This document shows, piece after piece, positions 43,999 through 54,194 of a DNA stretch of 64,000 nucleotides; within the stretch, counting starts at the first letter, position 1; each line of letters opens with the position of its first letter. The position numbers and the translations under genes are program-made. Below the pieces are notes generated by a model that ran no database searches, had not been told where the DNA came from, and saw only the letters and a program-made list of their open reading frames with translations. Where the stretch lies: contig PDTX01000009.1 of assembly GCA_002749065.1 (NCBI GenBank), forward strand, positions 1 to 64,000, written 5' to 3'. Source of the DNA: Bacteroidia bacterium. GTDB taxonomy: Bacteria > Bacteroidota > Bacteroidia > Bacteroidales > CAJPTX01.

Positions 43999-45507
43999 CT
44001 AGGAGAGGCCCATCATGACGGCGATGGCGATGAAGACGATGGCCAGGCCGAAGAGCACGCCCAGGAAGCGCACCATGAATTTGGCCCAGGTCCCCCACTC
44101 GAGGCGGGCCACCCCGATGACGGCCATGAGGATACCGGAGGTCGGCACGATGATGTTGGTCAGGCCGTCGCCCAGCTGGAAGGCCAGCACGGCTACCTGG
44201 CGGGTCACCCCGGCGAGGTCGGCCAGGGGGGCCATCAGCGGCATGGTCAGGGCGGCCTGGCCCGAGCCGGAGGGCACGAAGAAGTTGAACACGGCCTGGA
44301 AGAGGAACATGATGCTGGCCGAGAGCATGGGGGCAAAGCCGTGGATGCTGCTGGCCGCCCCGTTCAGTATCGTGTTGAGCACCGAGCCCTGCGTCGGGTC
44401 CGTCCCCCCCAGCACGTACACTATCCCCTGCGCCATGCCCACTATCATGGCCGGGGTGAGCAGGTCGGCGGCCCCGCGCTTGAAGGCCGCGGCGATGTCG
44501 TTGAGCCGCATGCCGTTGAGCCGGAAGATCACGCCAATCACCCCGACCACCAGGCCCATGACGAAGAACTGGCTGGCGATCTCGGGGATGTAGTAGCCCT
44601 TCTCGACCACGCCCCATATCACCCAGGCTATCGTCAGCAGGAGCGTGAGGATGACCAGCCGCTCGCCCCAGCCGAAGGGCCGCGTCTCGGCCTCATTCCG
44701 CGCCAAATCCTTCCGGAAGTACTCGTCGGTCTTGTAGGCCAGGGACCGCTCGGGGCTCCTCTTCACCCGGGCCGCGTACCACAGAATGTAGGCGATGCAT
44801 ATCACGTTGAATACCAGCCACATCACGATGCGGAAGTTCGCCCCCGATAGCACCGGTATGCCCGCAATGCCCTGGGCAACCGCCACGGAGAAGGGGTTCA
44901 TCCACGAGGTGGCAAAGCCCACCTGCGTGGCGCAGTAGGTAATCATGATGCCCACGATGGAGTCGTAGCCCATCGCGACGACCATCGGGATGACCATCAT
45001 GACGAAGGGGATGGCTTCCTCCCCCATGCCGAAGACCGCCCCCCCGGCCGAGAAGAGGAGGTAGAGCGCAGGGATGAGCAGGACCTCCTTGCCCGCCATG
45101 GCCCGTATCATGCGGAATATCCCGGCCTCGACCGCGCCCGTATGCATGAGCACCCCGAACGCGCCGCCGACCACCAGGATGAAGGCAATTACACCCACGG
45201 CCGAGCCCCACTTGTCGCCCGTGACCAGACCCTCGAACATGTAGTTGAGGAAGCCGGGGCGGTCGTCCCCATCGGCCTCGAAGAGCTGCGCGCCCACCCG
45301 CTGGGGCTGGCCATCCTCGTCCAGCACGTACTCGAAGGTGCCATCCTTGATGACCGTGCGGCTCTTCTCCGCGCCGTTCACCTCGTAGGTGATTTTCTGC
45401 GTCTGGAAATGCCCCTTCGGCAGCACGTAGGTCAGCAGGGCCGCCACGGCCACCACGAAGAAGATGATGATAAAGGTATCTGGCATCTGAATACCGGTTT
45501 TCCTCAC
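43999..45507 (-). CDS. YfcC family integral membrane carrier
   Basis: 502 residues with about 12 membrane helices. MPDTFIIIFFVVAVAALLTYVLPKG and a periplasmic loop precede VIAFILVVGGAFGVLMHTGAVEAGI, FSAGGAVFGMGEEAIPFVMMVIPMV, and QVGFATSWMNPFSVAVAQGIAGIP, which identify the YfcC family (related to ArcD-like basic amino acid antiporters and C4-dicarboxylate carriers). FFVPSGSGQAALTMPLMAPLAD is the C-terminal counterpart. The start is GTG at 45505-45507, with GGAGG 8 bases upstream. The substrate is uncertain; arginine/ornithine exchange or a related function is plausible. Confidence 0.87.
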   Translation of the reverse strand: MRKTGIQMPDTFIIIFFVVAVAALLTYVLPKGHFQTQKITYEVNGAEKSRTVIKDGTFEYVLDEDGQPQRVGAQLFEADGDDRPGFLNYMFEGLVTGDKWGSAVGVIAFILVVGGAFGVLMHTGAVEAGIFRMIRAMAGKEVLLIPALYLLFSAGGAVFGMGEEAIPFVMMVIPMVVAMGYDSIVGIMITYCATQVGFATSWMNPFSVAVAQGIAGIPVLSGANFRIVMWLVFNVICIAYILWYAARVKRSPERSLAYKTDEYFRKDLARNEAETRPFGWGERLVILTLLLTIAWVIWGVVEKGYYIPEIASQFFVMGLVVGVIGVIFRLNGMRLNDIAAAFKRGAADLLTPAMIVGMAQGIVYVLGGTDPTQGSVLNTILNGAASSIHGFAPMLSASIMFLFQAVFNFFVPSGSGQAALTMPLMAPLADLAGVTRQVAVLAFQLGDGLTNIIVPTSGILMAVIGVARLEWGTWAKFMVRFLGVLFGLAIVFIAIAVMMGLS

Positions 45508-45597
45508 GTCGTTATTCCTCCAATCTATCGTTTTGGGTTAGGTAATTCATAGTCATTCCGCGATCACCGCGCGGGGTGGCCACCTCCGCAGAAAAAA

Positions 45598-45631
45598 GAC
45601 CGCTCGCCCCAGCACGAAGGGGCTTGCGGTC
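45598..45631 (-). terminator. Terminator of the SPOR-like/TSP3 protein operon
   Basis: A hairpin GACCGC...GCGGTC with inner GCCCC / GGGGC, followed by TTTTTTC on the minus strand. It lies about 30 bases after the stop at 45662. Confidence 0.9.
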
Positions 45632-45661
45632 CTACGAAGAGGGGCATCTCCGGTGGGGCTA

Positions 45662-47113
45662 TCATTGCGCGAAGAAGAAGGCGTTCAGCTCGTAGATGTC
45701 CTCCGGGGTGAAGCTGCCGCCCCCCCCGAAGAAGCCGTCGACGGCTCGGATGACCTCATCGTAGGAGATGTAGCCATCGCCATCGGTGTCCACCACCAGG
45801 AATTTCTCGGGGATTTGCTTCCCCTTGAAGGTGTAGACCTTCGACCACTCCTTGGACATGGAGGTGTACTGGCGCACCCTGTCGCGGGCCAGGGGCTGGA
45901 TGTCCTGCGGGAGGGTCAGGTCGGCCTCCGACATGGATACCCCGTCGGCATCAACCGGCTGGCCCTCAGGCGTATTGAGCTGCTTGTCGAGGTAGTCGGG
46001 CACGCCGTCGCGATCCGTATCCAGCGGGCAGCCCACCGAGTCGATGGCGACGTTCTCGGGCGTATCGGGGCACTGGTCGAGATGGTCGAGCACCCCGTCG
46101 TTGTCCTGGTCGGCCAGGAAGACCTCGTAGTCGAAATCCTGGATGTCGGCGAACTCCTGGTCCATGATGTAGGCCTCGCGCTGGGAGAAGAGGTCGAGGT
46201 GGAGGGCCAGGCCCGTGTACATGAACATGTCGATGGGGAACTTGTCCTTCATGCCGTAGTGCGAGGCCACGTCCTTGTTGTAGCCGTCCAGCAGGTCGGT
46301 GATGGTCAGGTGCAGGGAGGTGAAGAGGCGCATGTAGACGCGCTCGGAGAGGTACATGTCCACGCCGAGCTCCACGGGGAACACCGCCGTTACGGGGGGG
46401 AAGGGGTCTATCCCGAAGAGGTTGGTGCTCTTCAGGTCGGTCTCGTAGTTCCTGTCGCGGGTTACGAGCAGCTTCTTCTTGTCGGGCGGGGCGGCTGGGT
46501 CATTCTCCGCGTAGAGGTGGAGGGTGCCGTCGGCCCAGTAGCGGTAGAAGTCGTTGTTCTTGTTCTTGTAGTCGCCCTTGGGGGTGAAGATCATCAGCCC
46601 GCCCCCGAGGGAAACGTAGGGGCGCGCCGTCTTCCGCTTGCCCAGCAGGTGCCAGAAGTTGTACTCCCAGCTGAAGCCGATCTCGAAGAACTGCGTCTTG
46701 AACGCCGTGCTGGGGTACCAGACCTCCTCGTTGAGCCTGATGGGGTCCGTCCAGCTGTTCATCACGTAGGACTTCTCCCAGTCCTGCCCCTCGAGCTGGC
46801 CGAACATAATCATCACGTTCATCCGCATCTGGCGGGCCGAGCCTATCAGCGTGCCCACGCTCACGGTGGTCCCCAGGTTGCCCAGCATCCCGTTGTCGGC
46901 ACGGTAGCGGATATCGCCCAGGTAGTGTATCATCCCCGCGCTCACGCCGATTTCCGGGCGCTTCACGGGGTCGACCACCTCCACCTCCTTCTCGAGCATC
47001 TTGGCGTAGAACTCCTCCACGTCCTGCGCCCTACCCACGGGGTAGACGCTCAGCAGGATGAGCAACGCGAGGATGGAGCCCAGCGCCGTGCGTACTAACG
47101 AAGGTCTATTCAT
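45662..47113 (-). CDS. Outer-membrane barrel protein with TSP3 calcium repeats and an EF-hand
   Basis: 483 residues. A signal peptide (LGSILALLILLSVYPVGRAQ) is followed by a beta-barrel-like domain (about 45-345; alternating strands such as PEIGVSAGMIHYLGDIRY and FFEIGFSWEYNFWHLLG). Next come thrombospondin type 3 calcium repeats (DQDNDGVLDHLDQCPDTPENVAIDSVGCPLDTDRDGVPDYLD) and an EF-hand (VVDTDGDGYISYDEVIRAVDGFF). TSP3 repeats are usually the linker of OmpA-family proteins, but the OmpA peptidoglycan-binding domain is missing here. It follows the SPOR-like gene by 3 bases. The function is unknown; a calcium-dependent envelope role is inferred. Confidence 0.78.
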   Translation of the reverse strand: MNRPSLVRTALGSILALLILLSVYPVGRAQDVEEFYAKMLEKEVEVVDPVKRPEIGVSAGMIHYLGDIRYRADNGMLGNLGTTVSVGTLIGSARQMRMNVMIMFGQLEGQDWEKSYVMNSWTDPIRLNEEVWYPSTAFKTQFFEIGFSWEYNFWHLLGKRKTARPYVSLGGGLMIFTPKGDYKNKNNDFYRYWADGTLHLYAENDPAAPPDKKKLLVTRDRNYETDLKSTNLFGIDPFPPVTAVFPVELGVDMYLSERVYMRLFTSLHLTITDLLDGYNKDVASHYGMKDKFPIDMFMYTGLALHLDLFSQREAYIMDQEFADIQDFDYEVFLADQDNDGVLDHLDQCPDTPENVAIDSVGCPLDTDRDGVPDYLDKQLNTPEGQPVDADGVSMSEADLTLPQDIQPLARDRVRQYTSMSKEWSKVYTFKGKQIPEKFLVVDTDGDGYISYDEVIRAVDGFFGGGGSFTPEDIYELNAFFFAQ

Positions 47114-47116
47114 GGG

Positions 47117-48451
47117 TTAACGATACCACTTCTGGCTGGTTATCATGAGAGCTTCCTGGACCGTTATGCGCCGCCCATCGTTGTAGGCCGCGACGAAGGC
47201 ATCGTTAATCGGGGTGGTATCCCAGATTTTCACGCGGTAGTTCCTCGCGTCCTGGTATACCCGGAACATGCCCACCGAGTACTTGTACCACCCGTCTATC
47301 CACTCCATGCGCACATCGGCGTTGAGCGAGCGACGCTTGAAGTAGCGGTTGACGTTGATTGGCCTCCGCCCGGCCGCCACCTGCACGCGGTAGTAGATCC
47401 CCTCCTCGGGGGCGAGCATGTACTGCGACATGGAGGGGCTGGGCCCGTACTTGCTGGGCCGCTGGCGGCCACCGTTGCGCCGGCCCCGCCCCTGGCGGTC
47501 GTCGCGGGCATCCTCCCCCTCCGGGGCGAGGTCCATCCCCGCCTGCGAGAAGAACTTCTCGAGGTCGCCCGGCGAGCCCACCGTCGCGCCGCGCTGCACT
47601 ATGTCGATAACCCGGGTGGCATCGTTCTCCACGAAGGAGAATTTGCCCACCAGCACCGGCGCCTTGTCGGACTTGGCGCGCTCCGGGATCAGGCGGTACG
47701 ACACGGAGAAGCGGCGCTGCGTCGGGAGCGTCATCCAGATGAACTTGACCACGCCATCCTCCAGCGAGAAGATGCCCCCCCGGGTCTCCACCGGCTCCGC
47801 GGTGTAGCCCTCAGGCAGGCGCTCCTCTATCTTGGCGAACTTGAGCGCCTCGCCCCGGCTCACCAGTATCCGCACTATCATGTCCTCCCCGTCGCCCACC
47901 TTCATCGGCCGCTCGCGCACGCATCGCACCTGCGACTGCGCCAGCGAGACATCGCGCTGGGCGGGTATGGACTTCTGGAACTCCTGGAGGTCGAGCTGCT
48001 CCTCGGCCGGCACCTCGGGCGAGGGCACCACGACAATCTTCTGCGGCTCCAGCACGGCGACCTTACGCTCGTTCTGCGAGATGTAGGAGAGCTCCCCGCC
48101 CAGCTCGAACTCCCCACGGAGCCGCTTGTCCACCTGCACCTTGTATATCAGCTCGAGGTCCGAGACGGCCGGCATACGCATCCACACGAAGCGCGCGCGC
48201 TGCTCGGCGTAGCGGAAGTCCGCATTCTGCCCCGTGCCGTCCACCGCCTTCAGGCCGCGGGGCAGGGTGGCCTGGAAGCGCGCGAAGCCCTCCAGCTCGT
48301 CATCCTTCTCCACGCGCACGCGGACATCAAACTCCGAACCGGCGGTGACCTCCTGGTCTACCGTCATGCTCAGCTGCACGGAATCACCCGATAGCACGCT
48401 GATAATCAGCACTACAAAAGAATAAAAACCGAGTACAAGGCCTCTCAACAT
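47117..48451 (-). CDS. Exported protein with BatD-like beta domains and a SPOR-like C-terminus
   Basis: 444 residues. A signal peptide or anchor (GLVLGFYSFVVLIISVLSG) is followed by two similar beta domains (SVQLSMTVDQEVTAGSEFDVRVRVEKDD..., and KVGDGEDMIVRILVSRGEALKFAKIEERLPEGY), reminiscent of BatD/oxygen-tolerance and DUF11-like repeats. A basic low-complexity linker (DDRQGRGRRNGGRQRP) leads to a C-terminal domain, GIYYRVQVAAGRRPINVNRYF, WYKYSVGMFRVYQDARNYRVKI. This part has the strand-helix plan of SPOR domains that bind denuded peptidoglycan, but the score would need checking. It is cotranscribed with the TSP3 barrel gene. Confidence 0.7.
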   Translation of the reverse strand: MLRGLVLGFYSFVVLIISVLSGDSVQLSMTVDQEVTAGSEFDVRVRVEKDDELEGFARFQATLPRGLKAVDGTGQNADFRYAEQRARFVWMRMPAVSDLELIYKVQVDKRLRGEFELGGELSYISQNERKVAVLEPQKIVVVPSPEVPAEEQLDLQEFQKSIPAQRDVSLAQSQVRCVRERPMKVGDGEDMIVRILVSRGEALKFAKIEERLPEGYTAEPVETRGGIFSLEDGVVKFIWMTLPTQRRFSVSYRLIPERAKSDKAPVLVGKFSFVENDATRVIDIVQRGATVGSPGDLEKFFSQAGMDLAPEGEDARDDRQGRGRRNGGRQRPSKYGPSPSMSQYMLAPEEGIYYRVQVAAGRRPINVNRYFKRRSLNADVRMEWIDGWYKYSVGMFRVYQDARNYRVKIWDTTPINDAFVAAYNDGRRITVQEALMITSQKWYR

Positions 48452-48514
48452 ACGCTATCATCCAGGGCGCAAAGGGTGGGCTCCACGCGCCGTATTTAGT
48501 CGCAACTAGCGATA

Positions 48515-48522
48515 CAAAGGTA
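48515..48522 (-). promoter_or_regulatory. Promoter -7 box of the SPOR-like/TSP3 operon
   Basis: Minus-strand TACCTTTG, a perfect TAnnTTTG, about 64 bases before the ATG at 48451. Confidence 0.5.
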
Positions 48523-48580
48523 CAAATTCCAGCATAAAATCATATAGCCGAGCCGCTAGATGGATTTTTCTGCCCCCCGC

Positions 48581-50254
48581 CTAGGTGTAGGAGAAGGAGC
48601 TCCCCCCCAGGAATTCGCGCAGGATGGAGGTCGGCGGAATTTCCTCTGGCACAAGGGGATGCACCACCTCCATGAACTTCAGCAGCCGCTGCGCCTCGGA
48701 GTGCTCGGGCACGGTGTTGGGCACCTCCCGCAGCAGGGGCTCCACCAGGTGCTTGAGCACGCCCAGCTCGTAGGGCAGGGCGGAGTTGAACATCACGTCG
48801 GCCTGCTCCTGGTAGGGGAAGATATTCCGCTCCTCGCCCCGGCGCACGCTCTCCCACATGGCGATGGTCGAGAGGGCGGAGTAGCTGCGGTACTTGTGGT
48901 CGCGTACGATGCGGCGCAGCAGGCGGTTGTCCGAGGTGGATATGCGGCTCCGCCCGTCGAGGGTGATGGGCGTGAGGGCCGAGATGTATATCTGGAACTT
49001 GTCCTCGGCCTTGATGCGGGGCGTGAGCTGGGGGTTGAGCGCGTGTATCCCCTCGATGACCAGCACCCCGTGCTCGGGCAGGCGGAGCTTGGTCCCGTCG
49101 TAGAAGCGCTTGCCCTCGACGAAGGAGAACTTCGGGACCTCGACCTCCCGCCCCTCGATGAGCGCCAGGAGGTCGTCGTTGAACTTCTCCACGTCGAGCG
49201 CGCCCAGGGCCTCGAAGTCGTACTTCCCGTTCTCGTCCTTGGGGGTGTCCTCGCGGTTGACGAAGTAGTTGTCCAGCGAGAGGGTGTCGGGCCGGAGGCC
49301 GTCCACCTGGAGCTGCACGGCCAGGCGCTTGGCGAAGGTCGTCTTGCCGGAGGAGGAGGGCCCGGCCACCAGCACGATGCGCACGGGTCGCTCGCGCCGG
49401 GCTATCATGTCGGCAATCTGGGCCAGCTTCTTCTCGTGCAGGGCCTCCACGACCTTAATCATCTCCCCGCCCCCGGTCGCGGCCGCCTTGGTGTTGATGG
49501 AGGCCACGTCCTCTATGCCCAGGATGTTGAGCCACTGGTTGAACTCGCGGAAGATGTCCAGCATCTTCGGCTGGGGCACCGGCTCGGCAATCTGCTCGGG
49601 CCGCTTGCGCTCGGGGGGCAGCAGGAGCATGCCCTCGTGGTAGGGCTGGAGATCGAAGCGGGTGAGGTAGCCCGTGGAGGGGACTAGGCCCTCGAAGAAG
49701 TAGTCCCACAGCCCATCCAGCTCGTACATCGTGGTGTAGAGGCGGTTGCGGCACTCGAGGAGGCGGATTTTCTCCTCGTCGTCCTGCTGGCGGAGTATGG
49801 CGATGGCGTCGTCGGTCAGCGTGGGGCGGGTGTTGAAGGTCAGGTTGGCGGCCACCAGCTCGCCCATCCGCTGCTTGAGGCGGGCCACCAGCTCGGGGGC
49901 GATGGCGCCGTCATGCCCGGCCAGCACGCAGAAGTAGCCGTTGCTCACCGAGTGGCGCACGCGGAGGCTCGAGCCCGGGAGGGTGTCGCGCACGGCCTTC
50001 TGCAGCAGGAAGAAGAGCGAGCGGATGTACATCCGCCAGCCCGCCATGTGGGTGATGTCAAGGAACTCGACCGTCGTGGGCATGAAGGCCCGGTAGCCCA
50101 GGTCGCGGAAGCGGTTGTTCACCATCGCCCCCAGCACCGGGTTGCCCAGCTCCACGCCGGACTCGCGAAGCACCTCGTGCAGGTCGCACCCCGCCTCCAC
50201 CATGACGCGGCACCCCTGGTTGAGGCAGTTTATCTCTATCTTCTCGTTGCGCAT
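48581..50254 (-). CDS. TGS-domain nucleoside (uridine) kinase
   Basis: About 557 residues. The N-terminal TGS-like and threonyl-tRNA-synthetase editing-type region (EINCLNQGCRVMVEAGCDLHEVLRESG ... FLDITHMAGWRMYIRSLFFLLQKA) is followed by a kinase domain with Walker A in VLVAGPSSSGKTTFAKRLAVQL, a DTLSLDNYFVNREDTP loop, and DFEALGALDVEKFNDDLL as in uridine kinases. This fused form is standard in Bacteroidota and Firmicutes and phosphorylates nucleosides in pyrimidine salvage. The start MRNEKIEINC (50254) fits the family; the frame extends upstream without features. Confidence 0.9.
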   Translation of the reverse strand: MRNEKIEINCLNQGCRVMVEAGCDLHEVLRESGVELGNPVLGAMVNNRFRDLGYRAFMPTTVEFLDITHMAGWRMYIRSLFFLLQKAVRDTLPGSSLRVRHSVSNGYFCVLAGHDGAIAPELVARLKQRMGELVAANLTFNTRPTLTDDAIAILRQQDDEEKIRLLECRNRLYTTMYELDGLWDYFFEGLVPSTGYLTRFDLQPYHEGMLLLPPERKRPEQIAEPVPQPKMLDIFREFNQWLNILGIEDVASINTKAAATGGGEMIKVVEALHEKKLAQIADMIARRERPVRIVLVAGPSSSGKTTFAKRLAVQLQVDGLRPDTLSLDNYFVNREDTPKDENGKYDFEALGALDVEKFNDDLLALIEGREVEVPKFSFVEGKRFYDGTKLRLPEHGVLVIEGIHALNPQLTPRIKAEDKFQIYISALTPITLDGRSRISTSDNRLLRRIVRDHKYRSYSALSTIAMWESVRRGEERNIFPYQEQADVMFNSALPYELGVLKHLVEPLLREVPNTVPEHSEAQRLLKFMEVVHPLVPEEIPPTSILREFLGGSSFSYT

Positions 50255-50409
50255 AGCGGCTTCCCTGTTTTTCGTAGCCAAAAATGCCCCACCAATCCGC
50301 GGGGCCTCCGGAGTTCGCAAGCTGTCGTTTGCACGGCCAAGTTAATACTTTCTGCCATAAGTCCAAGCGCCGAGGGCTTTTTGCGGAAAATCGTCTACCT
50401 TTACCCCCG

Positions 50410-51750
50410 ATGAAGCGCATACCCGAGAGCCTACTCCACGAGCTCTGGCGGCTACTCCCCCGCCTGGCAAGCAGCCTGGCCACCACCCGGGGCGAGGACC
50501 TCATCGTGCACTCCCCGGGGGTACACAACCACGACGCTGGCCCGGACTTCCTCAACGCCTCGGTGAGCATCGGCGGGCTACGGTGGTACGGCCACGTGGA
50601 GCTACATGTGCAGGCCTCCGACTGGCACCGACACGGGCACGGGCAGGACCCGCAGTACCGCAGCGTCATCCTCCACGTGGTGGCCCACGACGACGCGGAG
50701 GTGCTGAGCCAGCGCGGGCAGCCCATCCCCACCCTGGTTCTCCCCAAACTCGAACGGCTGCTGGCGCTCTACGACGAGCTCCACCAGCAGGCCCAGACCC
50801 CGGCCTGCGGCAACACCCTCAGCACCCTGGCACCCATCGTCCTCGAGGGGTGGACCAGCCGCCTGCTGGTCGAGCGGCTCGAGGCCAAGACCGCCCCCAT
50901 CACCGACGAGGTCGCCACCTGCGAGCTGGGGTGGGAGGAGGCCTTCTACCGCTCCCTGGCCCGCTCCCTCGGGCAGACCGTCAACGCCGAGGCCATGGAG
51001 AGCCTGGCCAGGGCCACGCCCCTCAAGCTGCTGCTCAAGCTCCGCGGCCAGCTACATGCCGTGGAGGCCGTGCTCTTCGGGCAGTCCGGCCTACTGGGCG
51101 AGGGACCCACCGAGGAGGGCGAGGCGGACTCTGGGGATGCCTACGTCCAGGGGCTAGTCCGCGAATACGCCTTTCAGGCCAGCAAGCACCAGCTCACGCC
51201 GCTGGGCCCAGAGCTGTGGCGGTACCTGCGCCTACGCCCCGCCTCCTTCCCCACCGTGCGGATAGCCCAGCTGGCCGCCCTCCTCACGCAGTGGGAGCAC
51301 GTCTTCTCGCTCGTCGTGCAGGCCAAGGACCTCAGGGAGATAGAACGGCTGTTCGGGGATGTATCCACCTCCGCCTACTGGGACATGCACTACCGCTTCG
51401 GCACGCCCGCGAAACGCCGGACGAGCAAGACCGTGGGCAAGGACCGCATCCGGCTGATCATCATCAACACCGTCATCCCCTTCCGCTTCGCCTACGCCCG
51501 GAGCATGGACGAGCCCGAGCTGCAGGAGTCCACCCTAGAGATGCTCTCCGCCCTGCCGCCGGAGGACAACCGCGTGGTACGCCAGTTCGAGGCGCAGGGG
51601 CTGGTGGCCCACGATGCGGCCAAAACCCAGGCCCTACTGGAGCTCCACAAGCGCTACTGCGGCCCCCGCCTCTGCCACCTCTGCCCGGCGGGGCAGGAGC
51701 TCCTCATCGCCCGGGGCTACCGGACCGCGCTCTGCGAACCCGAGGAGTAG
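50410..51750 (+). CDS. DUF2851 family protein
   Basis: About 446 residues. ESLLHELWRLLPRLASSLATTRGEDLIVHSPGVHNHDAGPDFLNASVSIGG, WYGHVELHVQASDWHRHGH and QYRSVILHVVAHDDAE identify the DUF2851 family. Conserved His, Asp and Glu in the first 90 residues suggest a metal-dependent nuclease-like fold, but this is inference. The C-terminus has a Cys cluster (YCGPRLCHLCPAGQELL), probably zinc-binding. It is divergent from the nucleoside kinase. The ATG at 50410 matches the family start; a TACCTTTA box lies just upstream. Confidence 0.85.
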   Translation: MKRIPESLLHELWRLLPRLASSLATTRGEDLIVHSPGVHNHDAGPDFLNASVSIGGLRWYGHVELHVQASDWHRHGHGQDPQYRSVILHVVAHDDAEVLSQRGQPIPTLVLPKLERLLALYDELHQQAQTPACGNTLSTLAPIVLEGWTSRLLVERLEAKTAPITDEVATCELGWEEAFYRSLARSLGQTVNAEAMESLARATPLKLLLKLRGQLHAVEAVLFGQSGLLGEGPTEEGEADSGDAYVQGLVREYAFQASKHQLTPLGPELWRYLRLRPASFPTVRIAQLAALLTQWEHVFSLVVQAKDLREIERLFGDVSTSAYWDMHYRFGTPAKRRTSKTVGKDRIRLIIINTVIPFRFAYARSMDEPELQESTLEMLSALPPEDNRVVRQFEAQGLVAHDAAKTQALLELHKRYCGPRLCHLCPAGQELLIARGYRTALCEPEE

Positions 51751-51761
51751 GCGCAAAAAGA

Positions 51762-51785
51762 GCGGGCCACCAGAAGATGACCCGC
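51762..51785 (-). terminator. Terminator of maeB
   Basis: A GC-rich hairpin with arms GCGGG / CCCGC (extended by CA/TG pairs), followed by TTTTTGCG on the minus strand. It lies about 27 bases after the maeB stop. Confidence 0.75.
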
Positions 51786-51811
51786 CCACAGTCTGCCCAA
51801 ATGCGCCTACG

Positions 51812-54088
51812 CTACACGATGCAGCTCCCCTGCTCCAGCCCGCTGAGTGCGGTGAGGCTCAGGAGCGACTGGACGGAGGCATCGTGGTCCACGAAGTAGA
51901 CGGGCTTGGCCAGCCCCATGGTGATGGGCCCGACGATGTCGATGACATCATCGGCCTCCTGGAGGAGCTGGTAGCTCGCGCTCGCGGCGGAGAGGCGCGG
52001 GAAGATGAGCACGTTGGCGTTCTGGCCCGCGATGCGGTTCTGGGGGAAGCGGCGGTCGCGCAGCTCGTGGTGGAGGGCCTGACGGACCTGCATCTCGCCG
52101 TCGACGGGGATGTAGTCGTACTCGCGGTGGAGGATTTCGACGGCGCGGCGTATCTCCCGGGTGGTCTCGGTCTGCTCCGCCCCGAAGTCGGAGTAGCTCA
52201 CCAGGGCGAGCACGGGTTTGACCCCGTAGCAGCGCACCTTCTCGTAGGCCATGACGGCGATGTCGACCAGGGCCTGGGCATCGAGCCGGTGGTTGATTTT
52301 GGTGTCGGCCAGGAAGACGGGGCCCCGCTTGAGGGCGACCATGTGCATGGTGGCGCAGTGGCTGTGGCCGGGCTGGAGGCCGACGGTGCTGCGGGCCATG
52401 TCGGCCAGGCTGGCCAGGGAGCCGTGCACGCCGGAGAGCATGGCATCGGCCTCGCCCATCTGCACCATCATCATGCCGAAGTGGTCGGGAGTGTACATCA
52501 GCTCGAGGGCCTGGGCGTAGTCGCCGCCACGCCGCCAGTTCTGGTCGGCGTACTGCTTGGCGTAGCGCTGGCGGCGCTCCTCCTGGTCGAGGCCGCGGGG
52601 GTTGACAATCTCGATGCCGGCGATGTCCAGCGAGAGGCTCTGGGCCACGGTCTGCACGCTGTCGCTATCGCCGAGGATGACCGGCACGGCGATGCCCCGC
52701 CGCTTGGCCTCCACGGCGGCCTTGAGGAGGTTGGGGTTCCCGGCCGCGGGGTAGACCATGCGCTTGGGGTGGCGCTTGGCCGTCTCGTAGAAGCGCTGGG
52801 TGAGGTGGCTCATGATGCCGATGCGCTCGAGCAGCTCGGCCTCGTAGGCCCCCCAGTCCTCGATGGGCTTCTTGGCCACGCCCGACTCCATGGCGGCCCG
52901 GGCCACGGCGGTGGAGACGCGCACCACCAGGCGGCTGTCCACGGGCTTGGGGATGATGTAGTCCGGGCCGAAGCGCATCTCGGTCTGGCCGTAGGCGAGC
53001 ATCACCTCCTCGGGCACGTCCTCGCGGGCCAGCTCGGCGATGGCCAGGGCCGCGGCGTGCTTCATCTCCTCGTTGATGGCCGTGGCGCGCACGTCGAGGG
53101 CCCCGCGGAAGATGTAGGGGAAGCCGATGACGTTGTTGATCTGGTTGGGGTAGTCGGACCGGCCGGTGGCCATGATGATGTCCGGGCGGGCGGCCTTGGC
53201 CTCGGGGTAGGTGATTTCGGGGTCGGGGTTGGCCAGCGCGAAGACGATGGGGTGCTTGGCCATGCGCTTGACCATCTCGGGCTTGAGCACGCCCCCGCGC
53301 GATAGGCCCACGAACACGTCCGCCCCGACGATGGCCTCCTCGAGGGTCTTCACGTCCTGGCGGTCGGTGGCGAAGTAGGCCTTCTGCTCGGTGAGGTGCT
53401 TGCGGTCCTTGGTGATCACGCCCTTGCTGTCGAGCATGAGGATGTTCTCGTGCTTCACGCCGAAGGACTCGTAGAGACGGGTGCAGGAGTAGGCCGATGC
53501 CCCCGCCCCGTTGACCACCAGCTTGATGTTCTCAATCTTCTTGCCGGCGATCCTGAGGGCGTTGAGCAGGCCCGCGGCCGAGATGATGGCCGTCCCGTGC
53601 TGGTCGTCGTGCATGACGGGGATGTCGAGCTCGGCGCGCAGCCGCTCCTCTATGGCGAAGCACTCCGGGGCCTTGATGTCCTCGAGGTTGATGCCGCCGA
53701 AGGAGGGGGCGATGGCCTTGACCACCTCGACGAAGCGGTCGGGGTCCTTGATGTCGACCTCGATGTCGAATACGTCGACCCCGGCGTATATCTTGAACAG
53801 GAGGCCCTTGCCCTCCATGACGGGCTTGCCGGCGGCCGGGCCGATGTTGCCCAGGCCCAGGACGGCCGTCCCGTTGGATATGACGGCCACCAGGTTGCCC
53901 TTGGCGGTGTAGTCGTAGACCTTCTGGGGGTCCTCGGCGATGTCTATGCAGGGCACGGCCACGCCGGGGCTGTAGGCCATGGTCAGGTCGTGCTGGGTGG
54001 CGTAGGGCTTGGTGGGGCGCACCTCGATCTTGCCGGGCGTGGGCTGCGCGTGGTACTCCCGGGCGGCGGCGGCTAGCTTCTCGTCCAT
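51812..54088 (-). CDS. maeB: NADP-dependent malic enzyme fused to a phosphotransacetylase-like domain
   Basis: 758 residues. It decarboxylates malate to pyruvate with NAD(P)H formation. The malic domain has [55 protein letters not shown] (metal-binding Asp) and the NAD-binding part [12 protein letters not shown]. The C-terminal half (about 430-758) is PTA-like ([75 protein letters not shown]) and usually acts as an allosteric acetyl-CoA sensor. AGGAG 8 bases before the ATG is a good ribosome binding site. The fit with glutaminase and amino-acid uptake suggests fermentation. Confidence 0.95.
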   Translation of the reverse strand: MDEKLAAAAREYHAQPTPGKIEVRPTKPYATQHDLTMAYSPGVAVPCIDIAEDPQKVYDYTAKGNLVAVISNGTAVLGLGNIGPAAGKPVMEGKGLLFKIYAGVDVFDIEVDIKDPDRFVEVVKAIAPSFGGINLEDIKAPECFAIEERLRAELDIPVMHDDQHGTAIISAAGLLNALRIAGKKIENIKLVVNGAGASAYSCTRLYESFGVKHENILMLDSKGVITKDRKHLTEQKAYFATDRQDVKTLEEAIVGADVFVGLSRGGVLKPEMVKRMAKHPIVFALANPDPEITYPEAKAARPDIIMATGRSDYPNQINNVIGFPYIFRGALDVRATAINEEMKHAAALAIAELAREDVPEEVMLAYGQTEMRFGPDYIIPKPVDSRLVVRVSTAVARAAMESGVAKKPIEDWGAYEAELLERIGIMSHLTQRFYETAKRHPKRMVYPAAGNPNLLKAAVEAKRRGIAVPVILGDSDSVQTVAQSLSLDIAGIEIVNPRGLDQEERRQRYAKQYADQNWRRGGDYAQALELMYTPDHFGMMMVQMGEADAMLSGVHGSLASLADMARSTVGLQPGHSHCATMHMVALKRGPVFLADTKINHRLDAQALVDIAVMAYEKVRCYGVKPVLALVSYSDFGAEQTETTREIRRAVEILHREYDYIPVDGEMQVRQALHHELRDRRFPQNRIAGQNANVLIFPRLSAASASYQLLQEADDVIDIVGPITMGLAKPVYFVDHDASVQSLLSLTALSGLEQGSCIV

Positions 54089-54194
54089 CTTTCGTTCTCC
54101 TCTTTACTATTGAGCTTACTATTATTATCGTTCCATTCTAGTAAGGTAGTAACAATGAGGGGCTAGCGATGGTTCTAGGGCCAGCCTCTTGCGC

